The position numbers and the translations under genes are program-made. The notes under the pieces were generated by a model, which had not been told where the DNA came from, ran no database searches, and worked only from the letters and a program-made list of their open reading frames with translations. This document shows, piece by piece, positions 48,695 through 56,742 of a stretch of DNA of 64,000 bases. The DNA is from an uncultured Roseibium sp. (lineage in GTDB: Bacteria; Pseudomonadota; Alphaproteobacteria; Rhizobiales; Stappiaceae). Position 1 is the stretch's first letter; each line of letters opens with the position of its first letter. The DNA lies in NCBI RefSeq assembly GCF_947494555.1, contig NZ_CANLVF010000005.1, positions 124,001 to 188,000 on the forward strand. The letters run 5' to 3'.

Positions 48695-49390
48695 ATGCTG
48701 AACGTCGAACAAATTGACCTTTACTACGGTGCGGCACAGGCGCTTAAAAGTGTTTCGCTGACAGCTGAAACCGGGAAAGTAACGTGCCTGATGGGCCGTA
48801 ACGGTGTCGGCAAGACCTCAACGCTGCGCGCCGTTGCCGGCCAGCACGGAATTTCCGCCGGGAAGATCATGTGGGACGGAGCCGACATTTCGTCCTTGCC
48901 CGCCCATGCGCGTGCACGCAAGGGCATTGCTGTGGTTCCTCAGGGACGCGAAATCTTCCCGCTGCTTTCGGTCAAGGAAAATCTCGAAACAGGGTTTGCC
49001 CCGATCAGCCGCAAGGAACGGTACATTCCCGACACGATTTATGAGCTGTTTCCGGTTCTCAAGGATATGTTGAACCGCCGAGGGGGAGACCTTTCCGGCG
49101 GACAGCAACAGCAGCTTGCGATCGCCCGCGCCCTCGTAACCCGGCCGAAACTGCTCGTGCTGGACGAACCGACCGAAGGCATTCAGCCCTCCATCATCAA
49201 GGATATCGGGCGCGCAATTGCCTGGCTCCGGGATCAGGGCACGATGGCGATCGTGCTCGTCGAACAGTATTTCGAGTTTGCCCGCGACCTTGCCGATACC
49301 TATGCCGTGATGGATCGTGGCGAGATCGTTCTTTCCGGAACGGGGAGCGACCTGTCGGAAAACGAGGTCCGGCGCTTCCTCACAGTTTAA
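48695..49390 (+). CDS. urtE: Urea ABC transporter, ATPase (LivF-type)
   Basis: 231 residues. Motifs: GRNGVGKTSTLRAVAG, LSGGQQQQLAIARAL, LLVLDEPTEGIQPSIIKDIG, VLVEQYFEFARDLAD. The chain ends DLSENEVRRFLTV, the conserved end of UrtE. It follows urtD by 3 bp. No urease genes follow within the window, so urea hydrolysis must be encoded elsewhere. Confidence 0.95.
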   Translation: MLNVEQIDLYYGAAQALKSVSLTAETGKVTCLMGRNGVGKTSTLRAVAGQHGISAGKIMWDGADISSLPAHARARKGIAVVPQGREIFPLLSVKENLETGFAPISRKERYIPDTIYELFPVLKDMLNRRGGDLSGGQQQQLAIARALVTRPKLLVLDEPTEGIQPSIIKDIGRAIAWLRDQGTMAIVLVEQYFEFARDLADTYAVMDRGEIVLSGTGSDLSENEVRRFLTV

Positions 49391-49489
49391 CTCCACCGAA
49401 GCGAACCCGTGGAAACCATACGGCACAGCAATGCGCCGCAAGCCCCCTTTATGGGTAGAAATGAGATCTCTAGTCGTGCTAGGGGCTGT

Positions 49490-49505
49490 GCAGCTTTAAA
49501 GCTGC
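49490..49505. promoter_or_regulatory. Perfect 16-bp palindrome upstream of the UDP-glucose dehydrogenase gene
   Basis: GCAGCTTTAAAGCTGC is a perfect palindrome 66 bp before the ugd start, in the 180-bp gap after urtE. Position and symmetry fit an operator; the protein that would bind it is unknown. Confidence 0.5.
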
Positions 49506-49570
49506 CGAACAAATCGAGATGCTTTTGATCCCCTGTTTGCCGGGTCTGCATTTGGAACTGGAAATTTGAT

Positions 49571-50878
49571 ATGCGCGTTGCAATGATTGGGACCGGTTAT
49601 GTCGGTCTCGTATCCGGAACATGTTTTGCCGATTTCGGTCACGTCGTGACCTGCATTGATAAAGACACGACAAAGATTGACTCCCTGAACAACGGACAAA
49701 TTCCGATCTACGAGCCTGGTTTGCAGGAGCTTGTTGCGAAGAACGTCGACGAGGAACGACTCTTTTTCACAACAGACCCTTCTGAGGCAATCCGGAGTGC
49801 CGACGCTGTATTCATCGCGGTCGGAACTCCGACACGCCGGGGCGACGGCCATGCCGACCTGTCTTACGTCTATGCGGCGGCTGAGGAAATCGCAGGCCTG
49901 ATCGAAGGCTTTACCGTCATCATTACCAAGTCCACCGTTCCGGTCGGTACCGGAGACGAGGTCGAGGACATCATTCGCAAGACCAATCCGGACGCTGAGT
50001 TCGCCGTGGTGTCCAATCCGGAATTCCTGCGAGAAGGCGCTGCGATCAATGATTTCAAGCGGCCCGACAGGGTTGTCGTTGGAACGGAAAGTGAAAGGGC
50101 CGTTGAAGTGATGCGTGAGCTTTACCGCCCGCTTTATCTCAACGAAACGCCTATTATCGTCACAAAGAGACGGACGTCCGAGCTCATCAAATACGCCTCG
50201 AACGCTTTCCTTGCGGTCAAGATCACGTTCATCAATGAAATTGCCGACTTGTGCGAGAGCGTTGGTGCCAATGTTCAGGAAGTGTCCCGCGGGATTGGTC
50301 TCGATAATCGTATCGGATCGAAATTTCTGCATGCAGGTCCGGGGTATGGCGGCTCCTGCTTTCCGAAGGACACCCTCGCCCTGTCAAAGATTGCGGCGGA
50401 TGCCAAATCGGACCTGAAAATCGTCGATTCGGTCATTGAGGTGAACGCCGAGCGCAAAAAGAAGATGGCCGACAAGGTCATCAACTTCATGGGCGGCGAT
50501 GTGAATGGCAAAACAATTGCGCTGTTGGGCCTCGCCTTCAAGCCAAACACCGATGATATGCGCGAAGCTCCGAGCATCGACATCGTCGAAAAACTGCAAG
50601 CGGCCGGCGCAAACATTCGCGCTTACGATCCGGCAAGCATGCATGAAGCTGCAAGCATGATGTCCGATGTGCTGTTTTGCGACGGTCCTTATCATGCGAT
50701 CGAAAATGCGGACGTTGTTGTTATCGTCACTGAATGGGACCAGTTCCGCGCGCTCGATCTTGATCGGGTAAAATCGCTGCTCAAAGCACCCAAGGTGGTC
50801 GATCTACGGAACATCTATACACCCGACTACATGCTGACACGTGGATTTGAATACACCAGTGTCGGACGCAGCTACTGA
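49571..50878 (+). CDS. UDP-glucose 6-dehydrogenase
   Basis: 435 residues, the usual length. N-terminal NAD domain: MRVAMIGTGYVGLVSGTCFADFGH and IAVGTPTRRGDGHADLSYV. Middle domain: SNPEFLREGAAINDF and ELIKYASNAFLAVKITFINE (catalytic Lys). Active-site Cys in GPGYGGSCFPKDTLAL. The C-terminal UDP-binding domain has LGLAFKPNTDDMREAPSI. It oxidises UDP-glucose to UDP-glucuronate for surface polysaccharides. It precedes an ExoY-like sugar transferase, which fits exopolysaccharide synthesis. Confidence 0.96.
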   Translation: MRVAMIGTGYVGLVSGTCFADFGHVVTCIDKDTTKIDSLNNGQIPIYEPGLQELVAKNVDEERLFFTTDPSEAIRSADAVFIAVGTPTRRGDGHADLSYVYAAAEEIAGLIEGFTVIITKSTVPVGTGDEVEDIIRKTNPDAEFAVVSNPEFLREGAAINDFKRPDRVVVGTESERAVEVMRELYRPLYLNETPIIVTKRRTSELIKYASNAFLAVKITFINEIADLCESVGANVQEVSRGIGLDNRIGSKFLHAGPGYGGSCFPKDTLALSKIAADAKSDLKIVDSVIEVNAERKKKMADKVINFMGGDVNGKTIALLGLAFKPNTDDMREAPSIDIVEKLQAAGANIRAYDPASMHEAASMMSDVLFCDGPYHAIENADVVVIVTEWDQFRALDLDRVKSLLKAPKVVDLRNIYTPDYMLTRGFEYTSVGRSY

Positions 50879-51136
50879 GCACCTTCTACGACAATCAGTG
50901 CCGCGTGCGAATGCGGCGCTCGAAGTCAAACTTGTTGAACCAATTATTACGTAAAATTTAACTCAAGAAGTCATCTCTGGCGTTGCAGCGGATAGGTCGA
51001 GATGCTAACAAGTCTCGCAATACGCAGGGATTTTATGTTTCTCGTTCACCTTCCGTTAACGATTCGGTGGTGACGCAGATTAGATCCGCTAGGTTGTTTG
51101 GGCGCTACCTATCGAACCACATCATAGGCTTGAGGC
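50879..51136. other. Intergenic region before the sugar transferase gene
   Basis: About 260 bp, AT-richer than its neighbours, with no credible gene. A weak stem (GTGCCGC/GCGGCGC near 50900-50921) follows the ugd stop, without a T-run. The promoter of the sugar transferase gene is probably here. Confidence 0.4.
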
Positions 51137-51883
51137 TTGCGAAGCTTGGCGAACAAAACTCTTAGATATGCCGGTGACGATCAGTGCCGAAATATCGATA
51201 AAACAAACAATATCAAATTAAATTCATTCCATTTCGGCCAGGACAACGCCCCGCAAATATTGCGGCGGGTGAAGGCGCGCAGTCCATCTGTCCTGAAACG
51301 AGTTGTCGACGTGGTTGGCGCAGGCGCGGGCTTAATCCTTCTGGCACCGCTTCTTGCGTTTATCGCAGTCGCGATAAAGTTTTCGAGCCACGGCCCGATC
51401 ATTTTCCGCCAGGAAAGATACGGATTGAACGGCAAGCGTTTTACAATCTTCAAATTCCGCACGATGCACGATCATATGTGCGACGGCACGGGCGTTTCGC
51501 AAACCGTATCCAATGATCCGCGCGTGACGGCTTTTGGAAATTTCCTGCGCCGCAGCAACTTCGACGAACTGCCTCAGCTGATGAATGTCCTCAAAGGGGA
51601 TATGTCGCTTGTCGGACCGCGTCCGCACGTGCCTGGCATGTTGGCAGCGGGGATCGCGTATGAGAAATTCGATGCAAGATATATGGACCGGCACCTGGTA
51701 AGACCGGGTATTACGGGACTTGCGCAAGTCAACGGCTTCCGCGGTGAAACCGCAGATGCTCTTTCTGCGCGGATGCGGCTGGAGCACGACCTCGCTTATC
51801 TGGAGAAACAGAGCCTTACCCTGGATCTCAAGATTCTGGCGAGAACGTTTATGAAGGAATTTTTCTTCGGCAACGGCTACTGA
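51137..51883 (+). CDS. Undecaprenyl-phosphate sugar phosphotransferase (ExoY-like)
   Basis: 248 residues if the TTG at 51137 is used; no ATG is available in the N-terminal region, and later TTG (51146) or GTG codons are possible. One membrane segment at about 58-82 (VVDVVGAGAGLILLAPLLAFIAVAI) is followed by the bacterial sugar-transferase domain: KFRTMH, RRSNFDELPQLMNVLKGDMSLVGPRPH, RHLVRPGITGLAQVNGFRGE. It transfers a hexose-1-phosphate to the lipid carrier to begin exopolysaccharide repeat synthesis. The chain stops after the catalytic domain as in ExoY, without the large N-terminal part of WbaP proteins. Confidence 0.9.
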   Translation: MRSLANKTLRYAGDDQCRNIDKTNNIKLNSFHFGQDNAPQILRRVKARSPSVLKRVVDVVGAGAGLILLAPLLAFIAVAIKFSSHGPIIFRQERYGLNGKRFTIFKFRTMHDHMCDGTGVSQTVSNDPRVTAFGNFLRRSNFDELPQLMNVLKGDMSLVGPRPHVPGMLAAGIAYEKFDARYMDRHLVRPGITGLAQVNGFRGETADALSARMRLEHDLAYLEKQSLTLDLKILARTFMKEFFFGNGY

Positions 51884-51911
51884 CGCGGGCCGGTAAGAAA
51901 AAGTCGTCCGC

Positions 51912-52355
51912 TCACGTGCCCTGCAAAAGTGTCGAGATGCGCTTGAGCGCGAGCAGATAGCCCTCAACGCCGCAACCGGCAATGACGGCATCGGCGCGAT
52001 GCGACACATAGGAATGATGCCGGAAACTCTCCCGCGCGTGAATGTTTGAAACATGCACCTCGATCACCGGACATGTGCATGTATTCAACGCATCCAGGAT
52101 TGCAACAGACGTGTGTGAGTACGCAGCCGGATTAATGATGATGGCCTGCGCTTCCTCACGCGCCTCCTGAATCCAATCAATCAATTCGTGTTCAGCATTA
52201 GTCTGGCGAAACACGATCTGCAATCCATGATCATCAGCCATTGCGACGCACAAATCGCGGACATCGTCCAAAGTGTGATGACCGTAAATCTCCGGCTCGC
52301 GCTTTCCCAGTAGATTAAGGTTCGGTCCATTCAGGATATAGACGACGTTCGGCAT
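51912..52355 (-). CDS. aroQ: 3-dehydroquinate dehydratase, type II
   Basis: 147 residues from the ATG at 52355 (AAGGGAAA upstream; 52400 is a longer, weaker option). Type II signatures: VYILNGPNLNLLGKREPEIYG (catalytic Tyr near residue 22), RQTNAEHELIDWIQEA, IIINPAAYSHTSVAILDAL and VIEVHVSNIHARESFRHHSYVS (catalytic His/Arg). It dehydrates 3-dehydroquinate in the shikimate pathway or quinate breakdown. It is convergent with the sugar transferase gene. Confidence 0.96.
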   Translation of the reverse strand: MPNVVYILNGPNLNLLGKREPEIYGHHTLDDVRDLCVAMADDHGLQIVFRQTNAEHELIDWIQEAREEAQAIIINPAAYSHTSVAILDALNTCTCPVIEVHVSNIHARESFRHHSYVSHRADAVIAGCGVEGYLLALKRISTLLQGT

Positions 52356-52553
52356 GCGTTTCCCTTGATTTCCTCGCCGCAAATGCGGTCTTTCTGTCAT
52401 TATTACCAGTTATTGCGAAAAGTCTTCCCCAGAAGCTTGTGGACCGACAAAACCGTCCGTCAAACGAGCATCTCTCACTCTTGCGCCTGTCAGATTTACG
52501 CAGTATTAACCATAAATCCTCATGCTGGCGGAAACTCAATTCAGCGGACAAAA

Positions 52554-52775
52554 ATGATTAAGCTGCGCGAACGGCTGGACACACCCGAAGCTCTGATGGC
52601 TGCGATAGACGGCTACCAGCACCTTCCGATTGAGACCCTGTCACAATTCCTTCTGGACAATTATACCGTCGACCTGGACGTATTGGCCCAGTTTGCAGAT
52701 GCTTTTGAGGCAAATGCAGCCGGGACACTGAAAATCGCTGGCGAAACCGGCTCGTCAGCCCAGTCAGCTGCCTGA
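52554..52775 (+). CDS. Small conserved-looking protein, unknown function
   Basis: 73 residues from the ATG at 52554: starts MIKLRERLDTPEALMAAID and continues with the acidic helical segment LSQFLLDNYTVDLDVLAQFADAFEA. No membrane segment or leader. Ribosome site weak (AGCGGA). The clean amphipathic helical pattern and the position between aroQ and a response regulator suggest a real gene. No family recognised. The open frame extends to 52365, but that part looks non-coding. Confidence 0.5.
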   Translation: MIKLRERLDTPEALMAAIDGYQHLPIETLSQFLLDNYTVDLDVLAQFADAFEANAAGTLKIAGETGSSAQSAA

Positions 52776-52796
52776 CGCCCGTCAAAATTCAGTGCA

Positions 52797-53333
52797 CTAG
52801 CCGATTGCAGTCACGTTTTCAGGCGCTTCGCCGGCACCATCTGGCTGCCCCTGACCCGGAGGCCCGCCCTGCCAGATCTTCTGCCTGTTTCTGATTTCAC
52901 GTGGCGCCGGTCCGAAATAGGTTGCCGTCTTGATAAAATCTCTGGGATGCAGGATCACGCTCGAGACGCGCTGGTAAAGCGACTTTGCCGAAATCGGCTT
53001 CGATAGCAATTCGTGGACACCGAGCCTGCGGGCCTCGACGATCCGGCTCCTCTCCGTATGAGCCGTTACCATGATGATCGGAATGTAGGCGAACGGATTG
53101 TTCGGGCTGCGGATCATGCGGACCATGTCCGCGCCGTCAAGGATCGGCATCACCCAGTCCAGAATCAGAATATCCGGATTTGCACGGTCCATGGCCTCCA
53201 GACCGGATGCCCCGTCCTCGGCTTCAACAATGCGGCGCGCGCCAAATCCCTGCAGCATTGTGCGCAGGATCGTACGCATGTACGCGCTGTCTTCGACCAG
53301 CAAAAACGTCAAAGAGGCAAGATCCAGACTCAC
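52797..53333 (-). CDS. Single-domain response regulator with C-terminal extension
   Basis: 178 residues from a GTG at 53333, chosen because AAGGAGG lies 5 nt upstream; 53366 is less likely. Receiver domain: TFLLVEDSAYMRTILRTML, ILILDWVMPILDGADMVRMIR (phospho-Asp), IIMVTAHTE, ELLSKPISAKSLYQRV. After residue 125 comes a 50-residue tail (HPRDFIKTATYFGPAPREIRNRQ, then Gly/Pro-rich). The FGPAPR element is common in alphaproteobacterial CheY-like proteins. No output domain, so it probably acts by protein contact. Partner kinase unknown. Confidence 0.88.
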   Translation of the reverse strand: MSLDLASLTFLLVEDSAYMRTILRTMLQGFGARRIVEAEDGASGLEAMDRANPDILILDWVMPILDGADMVRMIRSPNNPFAYIPIIMVTAHTERSRIVEARRLGVHELLSKPISAKSLYQRVSSVILHPRDFIKTATYFGPAPREIRNRQKIWQGGPPGQGQPDGAGEAPENVTAIG

Positions 53334-53421
53334 CCATTCCTCCTTTGTTCCGGACTGTCTTGCCACAAAATCCTGAAGAATGAGTTATCTGCCTCGCCTC
53401 CGGCCACAAAGCGGAAAGCCA

Positions 53422-53441
53422 GTTACCTTAAGAATGGTAAC
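53422..53441. promoter_or_regulatory. Inverted repeat upstream of the response regulator gene
   Basis: GTTACC (53422-53427) and GGTAAC (53436-53441) form an exact inverted repeat around 8 nt, about 90 bp upstream of the GTG start at 53333. It could be an operator; no binding protein is known to fit. Confidence 0.4.
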
Positions 53442-53585
53442 CCATTGAAAGGTTTAATGCGAAGGCTGCCTTCATGACTTGGTAATGTTGCCCGCAATTA
53501 ACCTTTTTACGCGCTCCGGATTAACGTGACTTTCAGAGCTCCCGGTCATCCTGAATGCAGAAACAAAACGAGATGCCATTCATCA

Positions 53586-53765
53586 ATGATCACGAGCCTA
53601 ATGACCACAGATCCGGACCAGAGCAGACAGGACGAGACGCTCACGGGAAATCACGAGCCGTCCGCCCCCGGATCGAGCGGTGCTCGCGAAAATATCCTGC
53701 TCTTTTCCGGTATTGGTCTCGTGCTTCTGGCGGTTGCCATGGCACTTTCAAACATTCTGGTTTGA
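53586..53765 (+). CDS. Possible small single-pass membrane protein
   Basis: 59 residues from the ATG at 53586 (54 from the ATG at 53601). A polar N-terminus (TTDPDQSRQDETLTGN) is followed by one membrane helix (ILLFSGIGLVLLAVAMALSNILV) at the end. Ribosome sites are weak. It is convergent with ccoS. The combination of a clear helix and a stop right after it favours a real gene, but this is not certain. Confidence 0.4.
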   Translation: MITSLMTTDPDQSRQDETLTGNHEPSAPGSSGARENILLFSGIGLVLLAVAMALSNILV

Positions 53766-53793
53766 GGCAATTGCAGGATAGCGCCGTTGAGCC

Positions 53794-53952
53794 TTATCTG
53801 TTGTCACCGGGAAGATCATCGTCATCGAGAATCCGCCATTTGGCGCCTTCCAGATCGTCGTACTGACCACTCTTCAAAGACCAGAGAAACGCTGCAAGCC
53901 CGAGCGCACCCAGAAAGAGCGCGATGGGAATCAGGAAAATGAGCACGTCCAT
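53794..53952 (-). CDS. ccoS: Cytochrome cbb3 oxidase maturation protein CcoS
   Basis: 52 residues, too short for most gene finders. It starts MDVLIFLIPIALFLGALGL with one membrane helix, followed by FLWSLKSGQYDDLEGAKWRIL and an acidic end (DDDDLPGD). The W..KSGQ[YF]DDLEG..RIL pattern is the CcoS/FixS signature. The ATG shares a base with the stop of ccoI (TGATG). Needed for cofactor insertion into CcoN. Confidence 0.95.
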   Translation of the reverse strand: MDVLIFLIPIALFLGALGLAAFLWSLKSGQYDDLEGAKWRILDDDDLPGDNR

Positions 53953-56207
53953 CAGCTATCGCCTCCCCTTGCTCGACCGATTTGACCCGTGCCCCCAACT
54001 GGTGACGAAAACTGCTTCCCCTCACCCCATTTCAGCTTAAGCGCGTTGGCTGTCACAGCAAGCGAAGACGCCGACATCGCGACTGCTGCCATGAGCGGCG
54101 TTACGAATCCGGCGACGGCAATCGGCACGGCCACCACATTGTAGAGCGCAGAAATCCAGAGGTTCTGTTCGATCGCCGCGCGCGCTTTCCTTGAGAGCCG
54201 CAGGGCATCAACAACCGGCATCAGGCGATCACCCAGGAATACAGCGTCAGCGGCAGCCTGACTGAGGTGAACGGCGGAAACGGGCGACAACGATACGTGC
54301 GCTCCGGCAAGTGCGGGCGCATCGTTCAGACCATCACCAACCATGAGCACCTTTCGCCCGTCGGCCTGCAGTTCCTCGAGCCTTGCAATCTTTTGCGCCG
54401 GCTTCATGCCTGAGCGCCAGGCCGAAACATCCAGGATACGCGCACAATCTGCTACCGCCGGCTTCGTATCGCCGGAAACGATCTCGATTGCGTAGCCCTG
54501 CTGGCGAAGCGTGTCGATCACTTCGCTGGCGTCGGATCTCAGTCTTTGCCGGAACGCAAGCAAGCGCGCGGGCTTGTTGCCGTGGCGTATTGCAAGCATC
54601 GAAGCGCCGGGAACAGAATTCAGCGCCCGCTCGGTTTCAGCATCGTCTACACCGCAGAACGATGGACTGCCGAGGCGAAGCTCTTCGCCTTCATGGAGGG
54701 TTTTGAGACCGGCCCCTGAAACCTCTTCGACATGCGGCAATGGCACGATCGCGCCGCTTGCCTTCACGAGCACCGTGGCAAGCGGATGACGGCTGGCAAG
54801 TGCGAGGCGCCCACCAAGGGATATCAGCTCGTCTTCCGGATCGAGGTCTTCGAACAGTTCCGGCTCAGCCTGCGTCAGCGTCCCCGTCTTGTCGAACAGG
54901 ATCGTATCGATGTCCGCGAAACGCTCGATCGCATCGCCGGAGTTCAGCAGAATTCCGCACCGGAACAGCTGTCCGGATGCAACAACCTGTACGGCAGGAA
55001 CCGCAAGTCCCAATGCGCACGGGCACGTGATGATGAGCACCGAAATCGAGATCACCAGCGCCGGCTGCCATGTCATGCCTGCCAACAACCAGCCGAGGAA
55101 GGTCAGCGCCGCGGCACCGTGCACCAGTGGCGCATAGAGTCGGGCAGCGCGATCGGCTATGCGCACATATGCGGATTTTGCCTGCGAGGCCGTTTCCAGC
55201 AACCTGTTGACTTCGTCGAGCAAGGTCGCGCCCGAAGCAGCTTCGACCCGGACATGCAGGGCGCCGGAACCGTTCATGGTGCCGGCATAGACCCTCTGGC
55301 CCGGGTTGATCGGCACCAGCATGCTTTCACCGGTTACAAGGCTCTGATCAATATCAGACTGGCCCGTTTCAACGACGCCATCGACAGGAACACGCTCCCC
55401 TCCGGCGACCAGCACGAGGTCGCCCGTGTCGATTTTGGACAAGGGCACTTCGCGCACGCTGCCTTCGATATCGATACGGGCGGCAACCTCGGCTTTCAAC
55501 GCGGCAATGTTCTCCGCAAAGGAACGGGTACGCCCGCGCATATTATGATCGAGATAGCGGCCCACCAGCAGGAAGAACAACAGCATCACCGCGGATTCGA
55601 AATAAGCGTGGTGATGGTGCTGAAGCGTCTGTACGACGGAGAGCGCAACGGCAAGGAACACACCGATGACAATCGGCACATCCATGTTCAAGCGCCCGGC
55701 AGCGAGCGCACCGAAGGCGCTCCTGACGAAGGGCCGGCCTGCATAGGCAACCGTCGGAAGCGCAATCAACGCGGAAAGCCAATGGAAAAAGTCGCGCGTT
55801 TCCGGAGTAATGTCCGTTGCGTTACCGGACCAGACGGAGACCGACAGCAGCATGATGTTCATGCCCGCGAACCCGGCGACTGCCAGGCACCGCAAAAGCT
55901 GTTTTCCCGTCTGGTCCTGGCGCTCCTTCTGGCTCGCAGGATCAAAGGGGTGAGCGGTATAACCGAGCCTTGAAAGCTCCCTGACGATTTCTTCCGCACC
56001 GGTCTGGTCTTCTACCCAATCGACCGCGAGCCGTTGACTGGTGAGATTGACACGCGCACTGCGAATGCCCGGCAGGCGCTTCAGTCCACGCTCGATTTCA
56101 CCCATACAGGCGGCGCAGGTGATGCCGTCGACTGCGAGGTCCATATGGACCGCGCCATCCTTTGCGGGCGTAACGAACGCTTCCCAGTCTCGCTGATGTA
56201 TTGTCAC
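53952..56207 (-). CDS. ccoI: Copper-translocating P1B-ATPase for cbb3 oxidase (CcoI/FixI)
   Basis: 751 residues from a GTG at 56207. An N-terminal HMA domain with GITCAACMGEIERGL (Cys pair near residue 32) is followed by membrane segments. Further motifs: VTGESMLV, the ion-binding TCPCALGLAVPAV, the phosphorylation loop DKTGTLT, and the hinge VGDGLNDAPALAGAHVS. FixI-type ATPases export copper for assembly of the cbb3 binuclear centre rather than for detoxification. Nine bp separate it from ccoH; it overlaps ccoS by one base. Confidence 0.95.
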   Translation of the reverse strand: MTIHQRDWEAFVTPAKDGAVHMDLAVDGITCAACMGEIERGLKRLPGIRSARVNLTSQRLAVDWVEDQTGAEEIVRELSRLGYTAHPFDPASQKERQDQTGKQLLRCLAVAGFAGMNIMLLSVSVWSGNATDITPETRDFFHWLSALIALPTVAYAGRPFVRSAFGALAAGRLNMDVPIVIGVFLAVALSVVQTLQHHHHAYFESAVMLLFFLLVGRYLDHNMRGRTRSFAENIAALKAEVAARIDIEGSVREVPLSKIDTGDLVLVAGGERVPVDGVVETGQSDIDQSLVTGESMLVPINPGQRVYAGTMNGSGALHVRVEAASGATLLDEVNRLLETASQAKSAYVRIADRAARLYAPLVHGAAALTFLGWLLAGMTWQPALVISISVLIITCPCALGLAVPAVQVVASGQLFRCGILLNSGDAIERFADIDTILFDKTGTLTQAEPELFEDLDPEDELISLGGRLALASRHPLATVLVKASGAIVPLPHVEEVSGAGLKTLHEGEELRLGSPSFCGVDDAETERALNSVPGASMLAIRHGNKPARLLAFRQRLRSDASEVIDTLRQQGYAIEIVSGDTKPAVADCARILDVSAWRSGMKPAQKIARLEELQADGRKVLMVGDGLNDAPALAGAHVSLSPVSAVHLSQAAADAVFLGDRLMPVVDALRLSRKARAAIEQNLWISALYNVVAVPIAVAGFVTPLMAAVAMSASSLAVTANALKLKWGEGKQFSSPVGGTGQIGRARGGDS

Positions 56208-56216
56208 CAGTTCATC

Positions 56217-56732
56217 TCACTCGCTGGCCAGAAAAATCCGGTTTTCCGACCTGAATTTCCGGGCTCCGTCCTGTGCGATCTCAAGGACCAGGGTCCAATT
56301 GCCGGCTGGAAGCCCTTCCACGTCTGCGACATACTTCCCGCCGCCGTCGGCGCGAAGAACCGTTTCCCTGTCCAGGTCCGCCTGTGCAGGATGCCGCAAG
56401 ACCGCATTGATTTCGACGCCATAAAGCGGTGAACCTTCAGCATCCGCGGCTGTGACAACAAGCTTGGCGCCGTCGTTTCCTGAACGCGCAATGTCACTCG
56501 AAATCTGCCAGTTACGTTCCGTTTGCGCCTTCGCGGCGGCAATCTCCTGATTATAGGCCTGCCCCGCTTCGTACGAACTGTCGACGACCACGCCCGGGAA
56601 AGTGCCGAGGGCAAGGTAGATGAAGATCGCGTTGGCGGCGAAGATAACCCCAAAGAAACACGCGAGCCACGCAAGAACGGTCTTGCCGGTAATCGCCTTG
56701 GGATCTTTCATGTTCGACTGGACCATCGTCAT
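56217..56732 (-). CDS. ccoH: cbb3 oxidase assembly protein FixH/CcoH
   Basis: 171 residues from the ATG at 56732, with GAGGAG 6 nt upstream; a GTG at 56753 is a weaker alternative. One membrane segment (VLAWLACFFGVIFAANAIFIYLAL, about 20-45) is followed by a periplasmic FixH domain (YEAGQAYNQEIAAAKAQTERNWQ, GVEINAVLRHPAQADLDRE, LPAGNWTLVLE). It lies between ccoG and ccoI, as in other fixGHIS operons, with an 11-bp gap from ccoG. Confidence 0.93.
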   Translation of the reverse strand: MTMVQSNMKDPKAITGKTVLAWLACFFGVIFAANAIFIYLALGTFPGVVVDSSYEAGQAYNQEIAAAKAQTERNWQISSDIARSGNDGAKLVVTAADAEGSPLYGVEINAVLRHPAQADLDRETVLRADGGGKYVADVEGLPAGNWTLVLEIAQDGARKFRSENRIFLASE

Positions 56733-56742
56733 TCCGTTCTCC

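Noticed and set aside
43625..49390. Ordinary branched-chain amino acid transporter
   Set aside because: UrtB's long N-terminal domain, UrtD's LSHGQKQWLEIGMLL and the UrtA motifs mark it as the urea type.
53400..53525. CtrA-binding sites (TTAA-N7-TTAA) near the small response regulator
   Set aside because: TTAA elements are present, but none has the 7-bp spacing.
54732..55973. Long plus-strand open frame (413 codons) opposite ccoI
   Set aside because: Antisense to a well-defined P-type ATPase; composition Arg/His/Gln-rich without any fold pattern.
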